Notes: generated from the letters alone by a model not told the origin. Shown: positions 1 to 7,831, numbered from the stretch's first letter. The stretch is 26,082 nt of DNA from JBNJEA01 sp051745395 (GCA_051745395.1 JBNJEA010000034.1:1-26082), one strand, 5' to 3'. Program-made: numbers and translations.

Positions 1-139
1 AAGTTCTGTCATTCCTGCGAAGGCAGGAATCTATAACTCACCGATTATTCTGGATTCCCGCCTTCGCGGGAATGACTTCGAGAGACAATGCGGTTTCTTC
101 TTAAAATCAACAACTTAAACAAAACTTTGGACTGTCGAG
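1..139. repeat. Element A, left-truncated copy
   Basis: This is an intergenic repeat with two small hairpins: ATTCCTGC at 11-18 pairs with 22-30, and a second pair lies around 53-76 (ATTCCCGC...GCGGGAAT). It ends at 128-139 with TGGACTGTCGAG. The same order (hairpin beginning GTCATTCCTGCGAAGG, spacer, terminus ending GGACTGTCGAG) occurs at 18371-18544, where the left terminus CTCGACAGTCCA is also present. The window therefore begins just inside the left terminus of this copy. It has no coding potential I trust and looks like a REP/MITE-class element. The stretch 140-220 that follows shows nothing recognisable. Confidence 0.65.
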
Positions 140-220
140 TGCGTCAGATGCAGCCCCGCATAGTGGACTATCGCTCGCCGGCATCTTGTATCTGCGGCAA
201 ACTTGAAAACCGCTCAATAT

Positions 221-425
221 GGTTATCCGGAAAATTTCAGTTATTGATTTTTTGTCGACTGAACGCTGTCGGCTGAACACTATGGGAATGCCGATCCATA
301 TATTAAAAAGAACATTGTTTCGCAGGCATGACGACCGGGACGAACTGCTTTTTTTGTTGGGTTTAGGTCTCACGGATGTCCGGATTCATTGCGGAGAACC
401 ATAACTGGAATATTTCGGATAATCA
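221..425. repeat. Element B, copy 1 (MITE-like, inverted termini)
   Basis: The left end begins GGTTATCCGGAAAATTTCAG. The right end (about 397-425, AACCATAACTGGAATATTTC then GGATAATC) is its imperfect reverse complement. The right half, from CGCAGGCATGAC near 322 through ACGGATGTCC near 372 to the terminus, matches the right half of 5504-5780 at the same order of landmarks. The left interior differs and lacks the partner arm of the GTCATGCCTGCG hairpin, so this copy appears degenerate. It carries no transposase, as expected for a non-autonomous element. From 426 to 531 I see no feature apart from the approach to the hydrolase gene. Confidence 0.65.
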
Positions 426-531
426 GATCGTTCAATTTAAGCGTTGGTTTTGCCCGTCATGGATGCTTATATTTAACACATAGAATCGGAAAACTGCAAC
501 ATTTCCGGGTGACCGGAAACATTGTCCCCCT

Positions 532-1290
532 ATGCTATCCAAGATATCCAAAATGATTCTCTGCAAGTTTTTCTTGATCATGTTTTTGATTTTTTCTCTC
601 CTGTCGGGCTGCGCCACAGTCCAGGCCGGCCCGGATCCGGGTTGCCGGGGCGACTGTGTGATTTTGCTCCACGGCCTGGGCCGGACCGAAAGGTCCATGG
701 TGGATCTGGCCAAAAGCCTTTCCCAAAGCGGCTACTGTACGGTCAATTCCGGCTATCCCTCCATGGACAAAACGGTCTCCGCCATTGCCGAACAATATCT
801 GCCCCCTATGATCCGGCAGTGCCGACAAGCCGGGGTGGAAAAAATTCACCTGGTCACCCATTCCCTGGGCGGCATCGTGGTGCGCAAGTTCCTGCAGACC
901 CATGATCTGCCGGCCGGCTCCCGGATCGTGATGATCAGCCCCCCCAACCAGGGCAGCCGGATTGTGGACGTCTTGAAGGACAATTTCCTGTTCGAGTGGA
1001 TCTACGGCCCGGCCGGCCAGACTCTGGGCACGTCGCCGGACAGCCTGCCCAATTCACTGGCGCCCGTGGATGCCCAGATCGGCGTGATTGCCGGAAACCG
1101 GAGCTTCAACCCCTTGCTTTCCGCCCTGGTGCCGGGCGAAGACGACGGCAAGGTCAGCGTCGAAAGCGCCAAGCTGCCCGAAATGCAGGATTTCATCGTC
1201 GTCGAGGCCACCCACACATTTATCATGTCCGATGACGAGGTCATCCGCCAGGTCAAGCATTTTTTGGCCCGCGGCAGGTTTTCGCATTAA
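532..1290 (+). CDS. Lipoprotein alpha/beta hydrolase (lipase-like)
   Basis: The 252-aa product begins with a hydrophobic signal ending in a lipobox (LLSGC, Cys27), so it should be a lipid-anchored envelope protein. The mature part shows an oxyanion-type loop (LLHGLGR, 45-51), the nucleophile elbow THSLGG with Ser111, and near the C-terminus an acidic stretch (GEDDGK) and ATHTFIM, which supply the likely Asp and His of a Ser-Asp-His triad. This is the alpha/beta-hydrolase fold close to PGAP1-like or triacylglycerol lipases. The substrate cannot be told from sequence. No clear Shine-Dalgarno precedes ATG 532, and ATG 553 (Met8) is an alternative that keeps the signal. Its stop shares bases with the stop of the convergent ATPase gene (TTAA at 1287-1290). 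Confidence 0.85.
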   Translation: MLSKISKMILCKFFLIMFLIFSLLSGCATVQAGPDPGCRGDCVILLHGLGRTERSMVDLAKSLSQSGYCTVNSGYPSMDKTVSAIAEQYLPPMIRQCRQAGVEKIHLVTHSLGGIVVRKFLQTHDLPAGSRIVMISPPNQGSRIVDVLKDNFLFEWIYGPAGQTLGTSPDSLPNSLAPVDAQIGVIAGNRSFNPLLSALVPGEDDGKVSVESAKLPEMQDFIVVEATHTFIMSDDEVIRQVKHFLARGRFSH

Positions 1291-3011
1291 TCGGCTTGCT
1301 TTACCTTCAGCGTCCGCATCCGGTTGATGGCCGCAGCCAGTTCCATGGCCCGGAAACCGGCGAGATCTCCCATTACATAGGGCACCAGGATATCCAGGCC
1401 CCGGGATTCAATGTCGGCCTGCACCCGTTTGACGATGTCTTTCAAGCAATATCCTTCTTTCATGTACTTTCGGGCGTAATGGATGGCATTGCCGATGGCC
1501 CTTGCCTGCGAGGGGTCGACGAGTTGTTCGAGGTCGGCTATGTCAATGTCGGTTTTGCCGAAAGTGATGTCCCGGGTGCCCCGGGCCGCGATCTTGAGCT
1601 TGCTGTTTTTGCGGTACGGATCGAAGCTTTCGACCGCGGGGTAGCGCTCCGATACGTCGCCGAAGTGCTGTCCGCCTTCGGCCGTTCGGTTGGAGGGGTC
1701 GGATTCGGCGATTTCCCTGGCGCGGCCGGTGACATCATGGGGCAGGTACTGGGTCATGCAGATCACGTGGTCGGCCATGGAGAAATAGTCCCCGGAACCG
1801 CCCATGACCAGCACCGTGGAAATGCCGTTTTCCGTGTAAAGCTGACCGACCTTGTCGATAAACGGGGTGATGGGTTCGCGGTCCTTGGCCACGAGCTGCT
1901 GCATCCGGTGGTCGCGGATCATGAAATTGGTCGCAGACGTGTCTTCATCGAGCAGCAGCACGTCGGCGCCGATTTCCACGGCCTCGATGATGTTGGCGGC
2001 CTGGGAGGTGCTGCCGCTGGCGTTGGTGGTGGAAAAGGCGGTGGTGTCCTTGTTTAGGGGCAAATTATTGATAAACGGCGAAATATTGGTCTTTTCAATG
2101 CTTCTGCCGTCGCAGGCCCGGATCTTGACGCTGTTTTCAAGCGAGACCACAAGCTCGCGGCCGTCGCCGGGGATGTGGTTGTAGACGCCAAGCTCCATGG
2201 CCTCGAGCAGGGTGGATTTTCCGTGATAGCCGCCGCCGACGATTACGTTGACGCCTTCATAAATGCCCATCCCCTCGACGGTGCCGGCATTGGGCAGCGC
2301 CAGTTGCACCCGGTAGTCCGTTTCGGGTGCTTTAAAGAAAACGGCTTCATCGCGGTTCATGGGCTTGAAGTCGATGCCGCTTTTGCGGGGCAGCAAGCTG
2401 CCGTCGGCCACAAAGGCGATCAGGTTCTTTGCCCGGAGTTGGCCGCGGGCGGCATCGGCATCCTCGGCGGTTTGGATATGCCGGTACAGCGCGGCCGCAT
2501 CCAGGTTTTCAAAAAACAGGGCAGCATGGACGATTGCGGGCAGCTCGGAAAAAAACATGGCCTCTGCGTCCTTGCCGGCAATCTTGCGGCCGAAGGCGGG
2601 CAGGGCCATGAAAAACCGCGCTTCCACGAAGTCGTCGGTGACCACCATGGCGCTTCGTTCCAAAATCTCCTGGCCGGGGGCGTCGATGGTGATCTGGCCG
2701 CTTTTGCCGATGCCGCGCTGGCCCCTGGCAAACCGCCGGCTGCTGACGTGAAACTGCCGGGTTAAGAAATCGCGCAAAGCGATTTCGCGGCTCCGGTTGG
2801 CGGTGGTGTCTTCGGCAAAACCGGATATCTTTCGATCGACGCGGACCCGGATGCGCGACGGCGCGGCAAAGGGATCGCCCTGGACATGATCGATGCAGAC
2901 CCGGAAATGATCGAATTCGTATTCGCCGGCAATGTCTTTGTATGCCTTGTAGCCCTTGCCGTCGATTCGGCGCAGCTCGGATTTAAGCGCTGACTGGCCG
3001 CTTACTCCCAT
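1287..3011 (-). CDS. ABC-class P-loop ATPase (COG3044/PF09818 family)
   Basis: The 574-aa protein contains a Walker A at roughly residues 254-262 (GGGYHGKST) and a Walker B near 350-357 (VLLLDEDTSATNF). The motif order and the wording around them (YHGKSTLLEA, GVYNHIPGDGRE, MGGSGDYF) are those of the 'predicted ATPase of the ABC class' family, soluble proteins without transporter membrane domains. The biological role of the family is not established; an ABC-type clamp acting on nucleic acid or RNP is only a guess. The ATG overlaps the end of the upstream holin-like gene by 10 bp (ATGGGAGTAA) and is preceded by a GGGGGA ribosome site inside that gene, so translational coupling is likely. It is the last gene of a three-gene operon. 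Confidence 0.85.
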   Translation of the reverse strand: MGVSGQSALKSELRRIDGKGYKAYKDIAGEYEFDHFRVCIDHVQGDPFAAPSRIRVRVDRKISGFAEDTTANRSREIALRDFLTRQFHVSSRRFARGQRGIGKSGQITIDAPGQEILERSAMVVTDDFVEARFFMALPAFGRKIAGKDAEAMFFSELPAIVHAALFFENLDAAALYRHIQTAEDADAARGQLRAKNLIAFVADGSLLPRKSGIDFKPMNRDEAVFFKAPETDYRVQLALPNAGTVEGMGIYEGVNVIVGGGYHGKSTLLEAMELGVYNHIPGDGRELVVSLENSVKIRACDGRSIEKTNISPFINNLPLNKDTTAFSTTNASGSTSQAANIIEAVEIGADVLLLDEDTSATNFMIRDHRMQQLVAKDREPITPFIDKVGQLYTENGISTVLVMGGSGDYFSMADHVICMTQYLPHDVTGRAREIAESDPSNRTAEGGQHFGDVSERYPAVESFDPYRKNSKLKIAARGTRDITFGKTDIDIADLEQLVDPSQARAIGNAIHYARKYMKEGYCLKDIVKRVQADIESRGLDILVPYVMGDLAGFRAMELAAAINRMRTLKVKQAD

Positions 3012-3538
3012 CGATCCCCCTTTTTTCTCATATCGATGGAATCATCGGCGTCCGGCCGGCTTTGGCCGGGACCGCCCCCTCCCCGAAAGCCGGGGCCCGG
3101 CCCCTTCGGGCGTTGGGTGTCGGCGAGAACGGCGTTTAAAAACCAGTTGATCGCGCTGATCACGATGGCGCCAAAGACCGTGCTCCAGAACCCGACCACG
3201 GAAAATCCGGGAATCAAACCCGATGCCATTTTCAGCATCAGCGCATTGATGACGAAGGTAAACAGCCCCAGGCTCAAGACGTTGATCGGCAGGGTCAGTA
3301 TCAGCAGCACGGGCCGGAAAAACAGGTTTAACACCCCGATGGCGGCGGCGGCGAATATGGCGGACAGAAAGCCGCTGACTTCGATGTTGTCGATAAGATA
3401 GGCGGCCAGCATCACCGAGGCGGCCAGGATCAACCATTTGGCCAGCAAAACGGCCATCCATTGATTGGGGTTCTGTCCGGGCCCCGGGCCCTGGCCGCCG
3501 GAGTGAAAACGGAATTTTGTGATTTTAATTTTTTGCAT
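3002..3538 (-). CDS. Phage holin family IV / YvlD-like small membrane protein
   Basis: About 178 aa from the chosen start (MQKIKITKF). A Gly/Pro-rich N-terminal stretch (SGGQGPGPGQNPNQ) is followed by four predicted transmembrane helices (LAKWLILAASVMLAAYLI; FLSAIFAAAAIGVLNLFF; LLILTLPINVLSLGLFTF; STVFGAIVISAINWFL) and a charged Gly/Pro/Asp C-terminal tail. The helix pattern and the RPVLLILTLPINVLSLGLF segment match PF04020 (YvlD/DUF360, 'mycobacterial 4TMS phage holin'), inner-membrane proteins of unknown function. The reading frame stays open up to 3616, but ATG 3538 fits the family N-terminus better and overlaps the upstream stop by 14 bp, so the pair is probably coupled. It is not evidence of a prophage; the family is widespread on chromosomes. 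Confidence 0.8.
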   Translation of the reverse strand: MQKIKITKFRFHSGGQGPGPGQNPNQWMAVLLAKWLILAASVMLAAYLIDNIEVSGFLSAIFAAAAIGVLNLFFRPVLLILTLPINVLSLGLFTFVINALMLKMASGLIPGFSVVGFWSTVFGAIVISAINWFLNAVLADTQRPKGPGPGFRGGGGPGQSRPDADDSIDMRKKGDRWE

Positions 3539-3818
3539 CGATTGTTTCACCGTTGATATGGAGCCGGAGTTGATTGGAAGCGCTGCGCGAAAGGGTAACC
3601 TCGGCATCGGTGTCACCGCGCAGGTCTCGGTACTGGTTTCTCAAATGGCGGAAGTCAAAGCCCTCTATGGCCTGGTGCAGCATGTCGATCCGGTCTTCGA
3701 GCTCGGCGGCCGGCTCGTCTGTTTTGCCGGCTTTGAAGTAATCGGATACGGCCTTGTTATACTGCTTCTTGATTTCCGTTTCTATGCAATGGTGTTGGAG
3801 CGAAAGTTTGATGTTCAT
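3525..3818 (-). CDS. Hypothetical protein, 97 aa
   Basis: I do not recognise this protein. It is small and charged, begins MNIKLSLQHH, has a central segment that should be helical (about residues 10-65, containing EPAAELEDRIDMLHQAIEGF) and ends in a short beta-like stretch (LRLHINGETIDAKN). There is no signal peptide or membrane helix. It is the first gene of the operon with the holin-like protein and the ABC-class ATPase, and its stop codon overlaps the next start. No strong Shine-Dalgarno precedes the ATG. The 148-bp gap upstream separates it from the divergent pdaD gene. A superficial likeness to the start of ribosome hibernation factors (MNI-) was considered but the rest does not match. 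Confidence 0.65.
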   Translation of the reverse strand: MNIKLSLQHHCIETEIKKQYNKAVSDYFKAGKTDEPAAELEDRIDMLHQAIEGFDFRHLRNQYRDLRGDTDAEVTLSRSASNQLRLHINGETIDAKN

Positions 3819-3904
3819 TTTTGACTGTATTTCTGCTATAATCTTTGGTTTATGTCAATAACGTAACTCCGATTGTGCATATGTCCATAAACCCCCGGCT
3901 CCTT

Positions 3905-3932
3905 TTGACAAATGGCACACGTCTGTTATTAT
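3905..3932 (+). promoter_or_regulatory. Sigma-70-type promoter of pdaD-speB
   Basis: A perfect -35 hexamer TTGACA (3905-3910) is followed after 16 bp by TATTAT (3927-3932), five of six matches to the -10 consensus. It lies about 35 bp upstream of the pdaD start, which has a good AGGAG ribosome site at 3953-3957. Assigned by eye only. Confidence 0.6.
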
Positions 3933-3966
3933 CTTTCAAGTTTGACGGCTGCAGGAGAACGTACCC

Positions 3967-4512
3967 ATGTATGTACCACGATATGTCTTTTTTACCAAGG
4001 GCGTCGGCAAGGACAAGGCCAAGCTGGCTTCATTCGAAAATGCGCTGCGTGAAGCCGGCATTGCCCACCTGAATCTGGTGCAGGTTTCTTCGATTTTTCC
4101 GCCGGGGTGTAAAATTATCGAAAAGCAGAAGGGGCTGAACAAGCTTGAAGCCGGCGAGATCACCCACTGTGTCATGGCCAAGGAGGAAAGCCGGGAGCCC
4201 GGCCGCCGCCTGGTGGCAAGCGTAGGCCTGGCCCTGCCGGAAGGAAACGAGCGCTACGGCTATCTTTCCGAGCATCACGGCTTCGGCCAGACCGAAGTCG
4301 AGGCCGGCGAGTTTGCCGAAGACATTGCCGCCAGCATGCTGGCCACCACCCTGGGCATCGAGTTCGATCCGGAAAAGGATTACGATGAACGCCGCGACAT
4401 TTACAAAATGTCGGGCAAGATCATTCATTCCCAGCATATCAGCCAGGCCGCGCTCGGCGCCGAGGGTAACCTCTGGACTACCGTCATCGCCGCGGCCATC
4501 TTTGTAAAATAG
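3967..4512 (+). CDS. pdaD: Pyruvoyl-dependent arginine decarboxylase
   Basis: The 181-aa protein belongs to the PvlArgDC family (PF01862). These enzymes self-cleave at a Ser-Ser pair, turning the second serine into a pyruvoyl cofactor; here the site is VSSIFPPGC with Ser41-Ser42, giving a short beta and a longer alpha chain. The reaction is arginine to agmatine plus CO2, in the cytoplasm. Other family landmarks are visible: GEITHCVMA, the SVGLA segment and the EHHGFGQTEVEAG loop. Length is normal (archaeal members are about 165 aa). The start is supported by AGGAG nine bases upstream and a consensus promoter. Agmatinase follows after 11 bp, so the two form an operon for putrescine synthesis. 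Paralogous pyruvoyl enzymes with other substrates exist, but the neighbour supports arginine. Confidence 0.9.
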   Translation: MYVPRYVFFTKGVGKDKAKLASFENALREAGIAHLNLVQVSSIFPPGCKIIEKQKGLNKLEAGEITHCVMAKEESREPGRRLVASVGLALPEGNERYGYLSEHHGFGQTEVEAGEFAEDIAASMLATTLGIEFDPEKDYDERRDIYKMSGKIIHSQHISQAALGAEGNLWTTVIAAAIFVK

Positions 4513-4523
4513 GATCCCACCTC

Positions 4524-5417
4524 ATGCGAAACCTGGTCTTTGTTCCCTTTGGCGGTCCGCACATCCAGGTCGATGATATTGCCGATGCCGCGGCGGTCGT
4601 GCTGCCGATCTATTACGAGGTGGCGCCGTCTTTCGGAACCGGCAGCGGTGACGGCCCGTATCACCTGTTAAACGCCTCCATCGAGCTTGAAAATATTGAT
4701 GAGGAGAGCTTTATTGACTGGTCGGCGATGGGCATCCATACCTTGGCATCCTTTGAGCCGACCCATGACCCGGAAACCGCCATGGGCGAAATCCGGGACA
4801 GGGCCGCCGAATATGTGGCCACCGGAAAGTTTCTGCTTTCCGTCGGCGGCGACCACGCCATTACCATCGGCCTGGTCGAAGCCGCGAAAAATCATTACCC
4901 CGATATCGGGGTCCTCCAGATTGACGCCCATCTCGATTTGCGGGATCAATACAACGGCAGCCGCTACAACCATGCCTGTGTCATGCGCCGCCTGGCCGAA
5001 GACATCGGTGTCTCGGCCGTCCATGTGGGCATCCGCTCCGTTTGCACCGAAGAGGTCGGCTATATGGAAACAAACCATATCCGGCCTTTTTTCGCCCATG
5101 AAATCGATCCGTCCGATCCTGCCTGGATGGATGCGGTTATCGACCAATTGCCGGAAACCGTTTACGTCACCCTGGATCTCGACGGCCTGGACCCGGCCGT
5201 GATCCCGGGCACCGGCACGCCGGAGCCGGGCGGGCTGACCTACCGGCAGGTGGTGGAGCTGATCCGCCGCCTGGGCCGGCGACGCCGCGTGGTAGCCGCC
5301 GACATCAACGAACTGGTAAAGATCGACGGCACCCAGGTTTCCGAGTTTACCGCGGCGAAACTGGCGACGAAGATGTTTGTGAATTTTTTGGGAGAAGAAA
5401 AGGGACTAAGGCACTGA
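4524..5417 (+). CDS. speB: Agmatinase (ureohydrolase)
   Basis: The 297-aa protein is a member of the arginase/agmatinase family of Mn-dependent hydrolases, converting agmatine to putrescine and urea. The metal-ligand signatures are complete: GGDHAIT (His111), DAHLD (Asp134, His136, Asp138) and LDLDGLDP (Asp218, Asp220), followed by GTGTPEPGG, which is typical of agmatinases. It sits 11 bp after pdaD with only a weak AGGA ribosome site, consistent with coupled translation, and takes its substrate from that enzyme. Oddity: the last codons (GLRH plus stop) are encoded by the first unit and a half of an 8-bp tandem repeat that continues to 5466, so the native C-terminus was probably altered when the repeat arose. 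Confidence 0.92.
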   Translation: MRNLVFVPFGGPHIQVDDIADAAAVVLPIYYEVAPSFGTGSGDGPYHLLNASIELENIDEESFIDWSAMGIHTLASFEPTHDPETAMGEIRDRAAEYVATGKFLLSVGGDHAITIGLVEAAKNHYPDIGVLQIDAHLDLRDQYNGSRYNHACVMRRLAEDIGVSAVHVGIRSVCTEEVGYMETNHIRPFFAHEIDPSDPAWMDAVIDQLPETVYVTLDLDGLDPAVIPGTGTPEPGGLTYRQVVELIRRLGRRRRVVAADINELVKIDGTQVSEFTAAKLATKMFVNFLGEEKGLRH

Positions 5418-5466
5418 GGGACTGAGGTACTGAGGGGCTGAGGCACTAAGGCACTAAGGGACTGAG
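5403..5466 (+). repeat. Octamer tandem array 1 (8 units)
   Basis: Eight exact-length units of the form GNNCTRAG (GGACTAAG, GCACTGAG, GGACTGAG, GTACTGAG, GGGCTGAG, GCACTAAG twice, GGACTGAG). The first two units contain the last codons and the stop of speB. The array reads in the same direction as speB. Related arrays lie at 5895-5945, 10004-10028 and 23980-24027. Confidence 0.85.
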
Positions 5467-5503
5467 AGAGATATCCGGACAACCTATTCTGAATTCATAA
5501 TTC

Positions 5504-5780
5504 TGGTGATCCGGAAAAATCCAGTTATGGTTTTACGAAGTGGATTCGAGCCTCCTTCCGACCCAGAAGAAAGAGTTCATCCCGGCCGTCATGCCTGCGA
5601 AACTTGTCCCGGACCCTTTCGGGAGGCAGGCATCCAGGGCTTTTCTGTCCGTCTGGGAAACTGGATGCCTGCCTCCGCAGGCATGACAGGCGAAGCAATG
5701 TTCTTTTTTGGGGTGGTTTCGGTTTTACGGATGTCCAAATTCACTTCGCAAAACCATAACTGGAATATTCCGGATAACCG
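5504..5780. repeat. Element B, copy 2 (MITE-like, inverted termini)
   Basis: The left end GGTGATCCGGAAAAATCCAG then TTATGGTTTT is the imperfect reverse complement of the right end AACCATAACTGGAATATTCC then GGATAACC. The outer boundaries are flanked on both sides by AATTC (5499-5503 and 5781-5785), a possible 5-bp target duplication. Inside, a long hairpin is built from GTCATGCCTGCG (5588-5599) with CGCAGGCATGAC (about 5676-5687), and an inner GGCAGGCATCCAG paired with CTGGATGCCTGCC. It has no protein of its own. Its right half matches copy 1 at 221-425. Confidence 0.7.
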
Positions 5781-5894
5781 AATTCATCATTTCATGATTA
5801 TGAAGATTATTCCGCCCGTAATGTTCATGAATTCGGGTGTCTATGAATTTTGTTGCCTGACAACATGGGCAAGCTACTATGGCTATCCTGCAAT

Positions 5895-5945
5895 CTCAGT
5901 CCCTCAGTCCCTTCTTAGTGCCTCAGTGCCTCAGTGCCTTAGTCC
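5895..5945 (-). repeat. Octamer tandem array 2 (6 units, one interruption)
   Basis: On the plus strand it reads CTCAGTCC twice, a 3-base interruption, CTTAGTGC, CTCAGTGC twice and CTTAGTCC. On the minus strand this is the same GNNCTRAG unit as array 1. It lies just beyond the terminator of fhs and reads in the fhs sense direction. From 5781 to 5894 no gene is seen. Confidence 0.85.
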
Positions 5946-5955
5946 CTTTAACCAT

Positions 5956-5993
5956 AAAAAACCCCGGCAGGGCTGACCTTGCCGGGGTTTTTT
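5956..5993. terminator. Bidirectional Rho-independent terminator
   Basis: A 14-bp perfect stem (AAAAAACCCCGGCA at 5956-5969, TGCCGGGGTTTTTT at 5980-5993) with a 10-base loop. The A/T run at the stem ends supplies a U-tract on both strands, so it can end both fhs transcripts from the right and pdaD-speB read-through from the left. Confidence 0.9.
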
Positions 5994-6022
5994 CGTTTTG
6001 GATAAAGCGCTTTAGGTCCCTT

Positions 6023-7786
6023 CTAGAACAGCCCGGAGACTTTGCCGGTTTTCGTGTCCACGTCGACCTTGGTGTAGGCCGGGCTGGAGCTGGTTCCCGG
6101 CATAAACGGGATGGCGCCGGCCACCGGGACCAGGAACTTGGCGCCGGAGTAAATGTAAATGTCGCGCACCGGCAGTCTCCATCCCTTGGGTACGCCCTTC
6201 CAGGTGGGCTCGTGGGACAGACTTAAGTGCGTCTTGGCCATCATGGTGGAGTAGTCCTTGAACTGGGGATCGGAATCGAGCATATCGAGCTTTTTCTCGG
6301 CATCCGGCAGCCAGTCCACGCCGTCTGCGCCGTAAACCTCGCGGGCGACGGTGTCCACGCGCTCGCGCAGGGTCTTGTCCATGGAGTAAAGGAACTCGAA
6401 CTTGGACTCTTCCTCGCAGGCGTCGATGACGGCATCGGCAATCTCCAGGGCGCCGTCGCCGCCGTCCATGAAGTGGGTCGACGGTGCGCAGCGGGCGCCG
6501 GCTTCTTCCGCCTTTTTCTTGACCAGCTCGATTTCCGCCTTGGTATCCGTGGGGAAACAGTTGATGCAGACCACGGGGTTCATGCCGGATTTGCGGATGA
6601 CGCCGATCATGTGGACCATGTTTTCAATGCCTTTTTCCAGCAGGTCCAGGTTTTCCTTGGTGTATTCCTCGGGAAGCGGGCGTCCCGGAACAACGCGGGG
6701 GCCGCCGCCGTGCATCTTCAGGGCCCGGATGGTGGCGGTGAGCACGGAAACGTGGGGCTTTAAGCCCGAGTTGCGGCACTTGACGTTCCAGAATTTTTCA
6801 AAGCCGATGTCAGCGGCAAACCCGCTTTCTGTGACGTGGTAGTCAAACATCTTCAGGCCCATCCGGTCGGCGATGATGGAGGACTGGCCGACGGCGATGT
6901 TGGCAAAGGGGCCGGCATGCACAAAGCAGGGCTGATATTCGGCGGTGCACATCAGCGTGGGGTTGATGGTGTTTCGCATCCAGGCGGTCATTGCGCCGCC
7001 GACCTGCAGGTCGCCGGTGGTGACCCGGTTGCCGGAGATGTCAAAGCCGACGGTGATGTTGTTCAATCTTTCCCGGAGATCGGGCAGGTCCTTGGCAATG
7101 GAGAGAATGGCCATGCACTCGGAGCTGACCGCGATGTTGAAGCCCGATTCCATGGTATAGCCGTTGGCCCGGCCGCCGAGGCCGATGACCATCTTGCGCA
7201 GCGCCTGGGCGCAGTAGTCGATGATCCAGTTCATTTCCACGCGGTTGGGATCGATGTTTAGGGCCGGAATACCGGAGAGCTTTTCGACCTTTTCCGGGCC
7301 GTAGTTGCGCTCGTGCTGCATCCGGGCGGTCAAAGCGACCATGGCCAGGTTGTGGGCGTTCATGATGTCGTTGATGTCACCGGTCAGGCCCAGGGAAAAC
7401 TCGGTCATGGGAATCAAAATGGCATTGCCGCCGCCGGCGGCAGAGCCCTTGATATTCATCGTCGGCCCGCCGGAAGGCTGGCGCAGGGCGCCGCCCACGT
7501 TTTTGCCGCGCTTGCCCAGGCCTTCCATGAGGCCCACGGACGTGGTGGATTTGCCCTCTCCGAGCGGGGTGGGCGTGATGGCGGTGACCTCGATGTATTT
7601 CCCGTCCGGCTTGTCCTGCATCCGGTTCATGACGTTCAGGAAATCGATCTTGGACAGCCGGCCCATGGGAATCATCTCTTCCCGGGTAAGCCCCAGTTTG
7701 TCTTGCCATTCCTCGGGCATGGGCATGTTCTGCTCCGCCGCTTCGGAAACCTGCCAGTCGGCCATTTTGCTTACATCGTATGCCAT
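6023..7786 (-). CDS. fhs: Formate-tetrahydrofolate ligase
   Basis: The 587-aa cytoplasmic enzyme joins formate to tetrahydrofolate with ATP, giving 10-formyl-THF. In anaerobes it is the second step of the Wood-Ljungdahl methyl branch; the formyl group also feeds purine synthesis, and an AICAR transformylase is encoded further along. Recognition is by the P-loop-like TPTPLGEGKSTT (71-82), the RQPSGGPTMNIKG segment and an uninterrupted family-type body; the length is slightly above the usual 555-560 aa because of an N-terminal extension of about 20-30 residues. A strong AAGGAG ribosome site sits upstream of the ATG. It is transcribed alone: a terminator lies 30 bp beyond the stop, and 185 bp separate it from the ABC genes. 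Confidence 0.97.
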   Translation of the reverse strand: MAYDVSKMADWQVSEAAEQNMPMPEEWQDKLGLTREEMIPMGRLSKIDFLNVMNRMQDKPDGKYIEVTAITPTPLGEGKSTTSVGLMEGLGKRGKNVGGALRQPSGGPTMNIKGSAAGGGNAILIPMTEFSLGLTGDINDIMNAHNLAMVALTARMQHERNYGPEKVEKLSGIPALNIDPNRVEMNWIIDYCAQALRKMVIGLGGRANGYTMESGFNIAVSSECMAILSIAKDLPDLRERLNNITVGFDISGNRVTTGDLQVGGAMTAWMRNTINPTLMCTAEYQPCFVHAGPFANIAVGQSSIIADRMGLKMFDYHVTESGFAADIGFEKFWNVKCRNSGLKPHVSVLTATIRALKMHGGGPRVVPGRPLPEEYTKENLDLLEKGIENMVHMIGVIRKSGMNPVVCINCFPTDTKAEIELVKKKAEEAGARCAPSTHFMDGGDGALEIADAVIDACEEESKFEFLYSMDKTLRERVDTVAREVYGADGVDWLPDAEKKLDMLDSDPQFKDYSTMMAKTHLSLSHEPTWKGVPKGWRLPVRDIYIYSGAKFLVPVAGAIPFMPGTSSSPAYTKVDVDTKTGKVSGLF

Positions 7787-7811
7787 GTTTCATCTCCTTT
7801 GGCGTTTTAGG

Positions 7812-7831
7812 TTAATAATCAATATTATTAA
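7812..7831. promoter_or_regulatory. AT-rich inverted repeat upstream of fhs
   Basis: TTAATAAT and ATTATTAA, separated by CAAT, form a perfect dyad 26-45 bp upstream of the fhs start. Its place next to the likely promoter region makes an operator plausible. A weak TTGATC (7846-7841 on the minus strand) lies at about -35 spacing. No regulator is identified. Confidence 0.35.

Noticed and set aside
88..404. Short frames on both strands in the left gap
   Set aside because: They lie across elements A and B and mirror the repeats; no ribosome site or protein-like composition.
3002..3538. Holin-like gene as evidence of a prophage
   Set aside because: No other phage gene nearby, and the YvlD/holin-IV family is common on bacterial chromosomes.
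3821..3842. TATAAT preceded by TTGACT on the plus strand
   Set aside because: Only 10 bp separate the two, too short for a sigma-70 promoter; the TTGACA/TATTAT pair at 3905-3932 is better placed.
5403..5945. CRISPR array
   Set aside because: The repeats are contiguous 8-bp units without spacers, and no cas gene is present.
5506..5976. 156-aa frame after speB
   Set aside because: It reads through element B, its hairpin and octamer array 2; the repeated LS/VPQ segments are translated repeat units.
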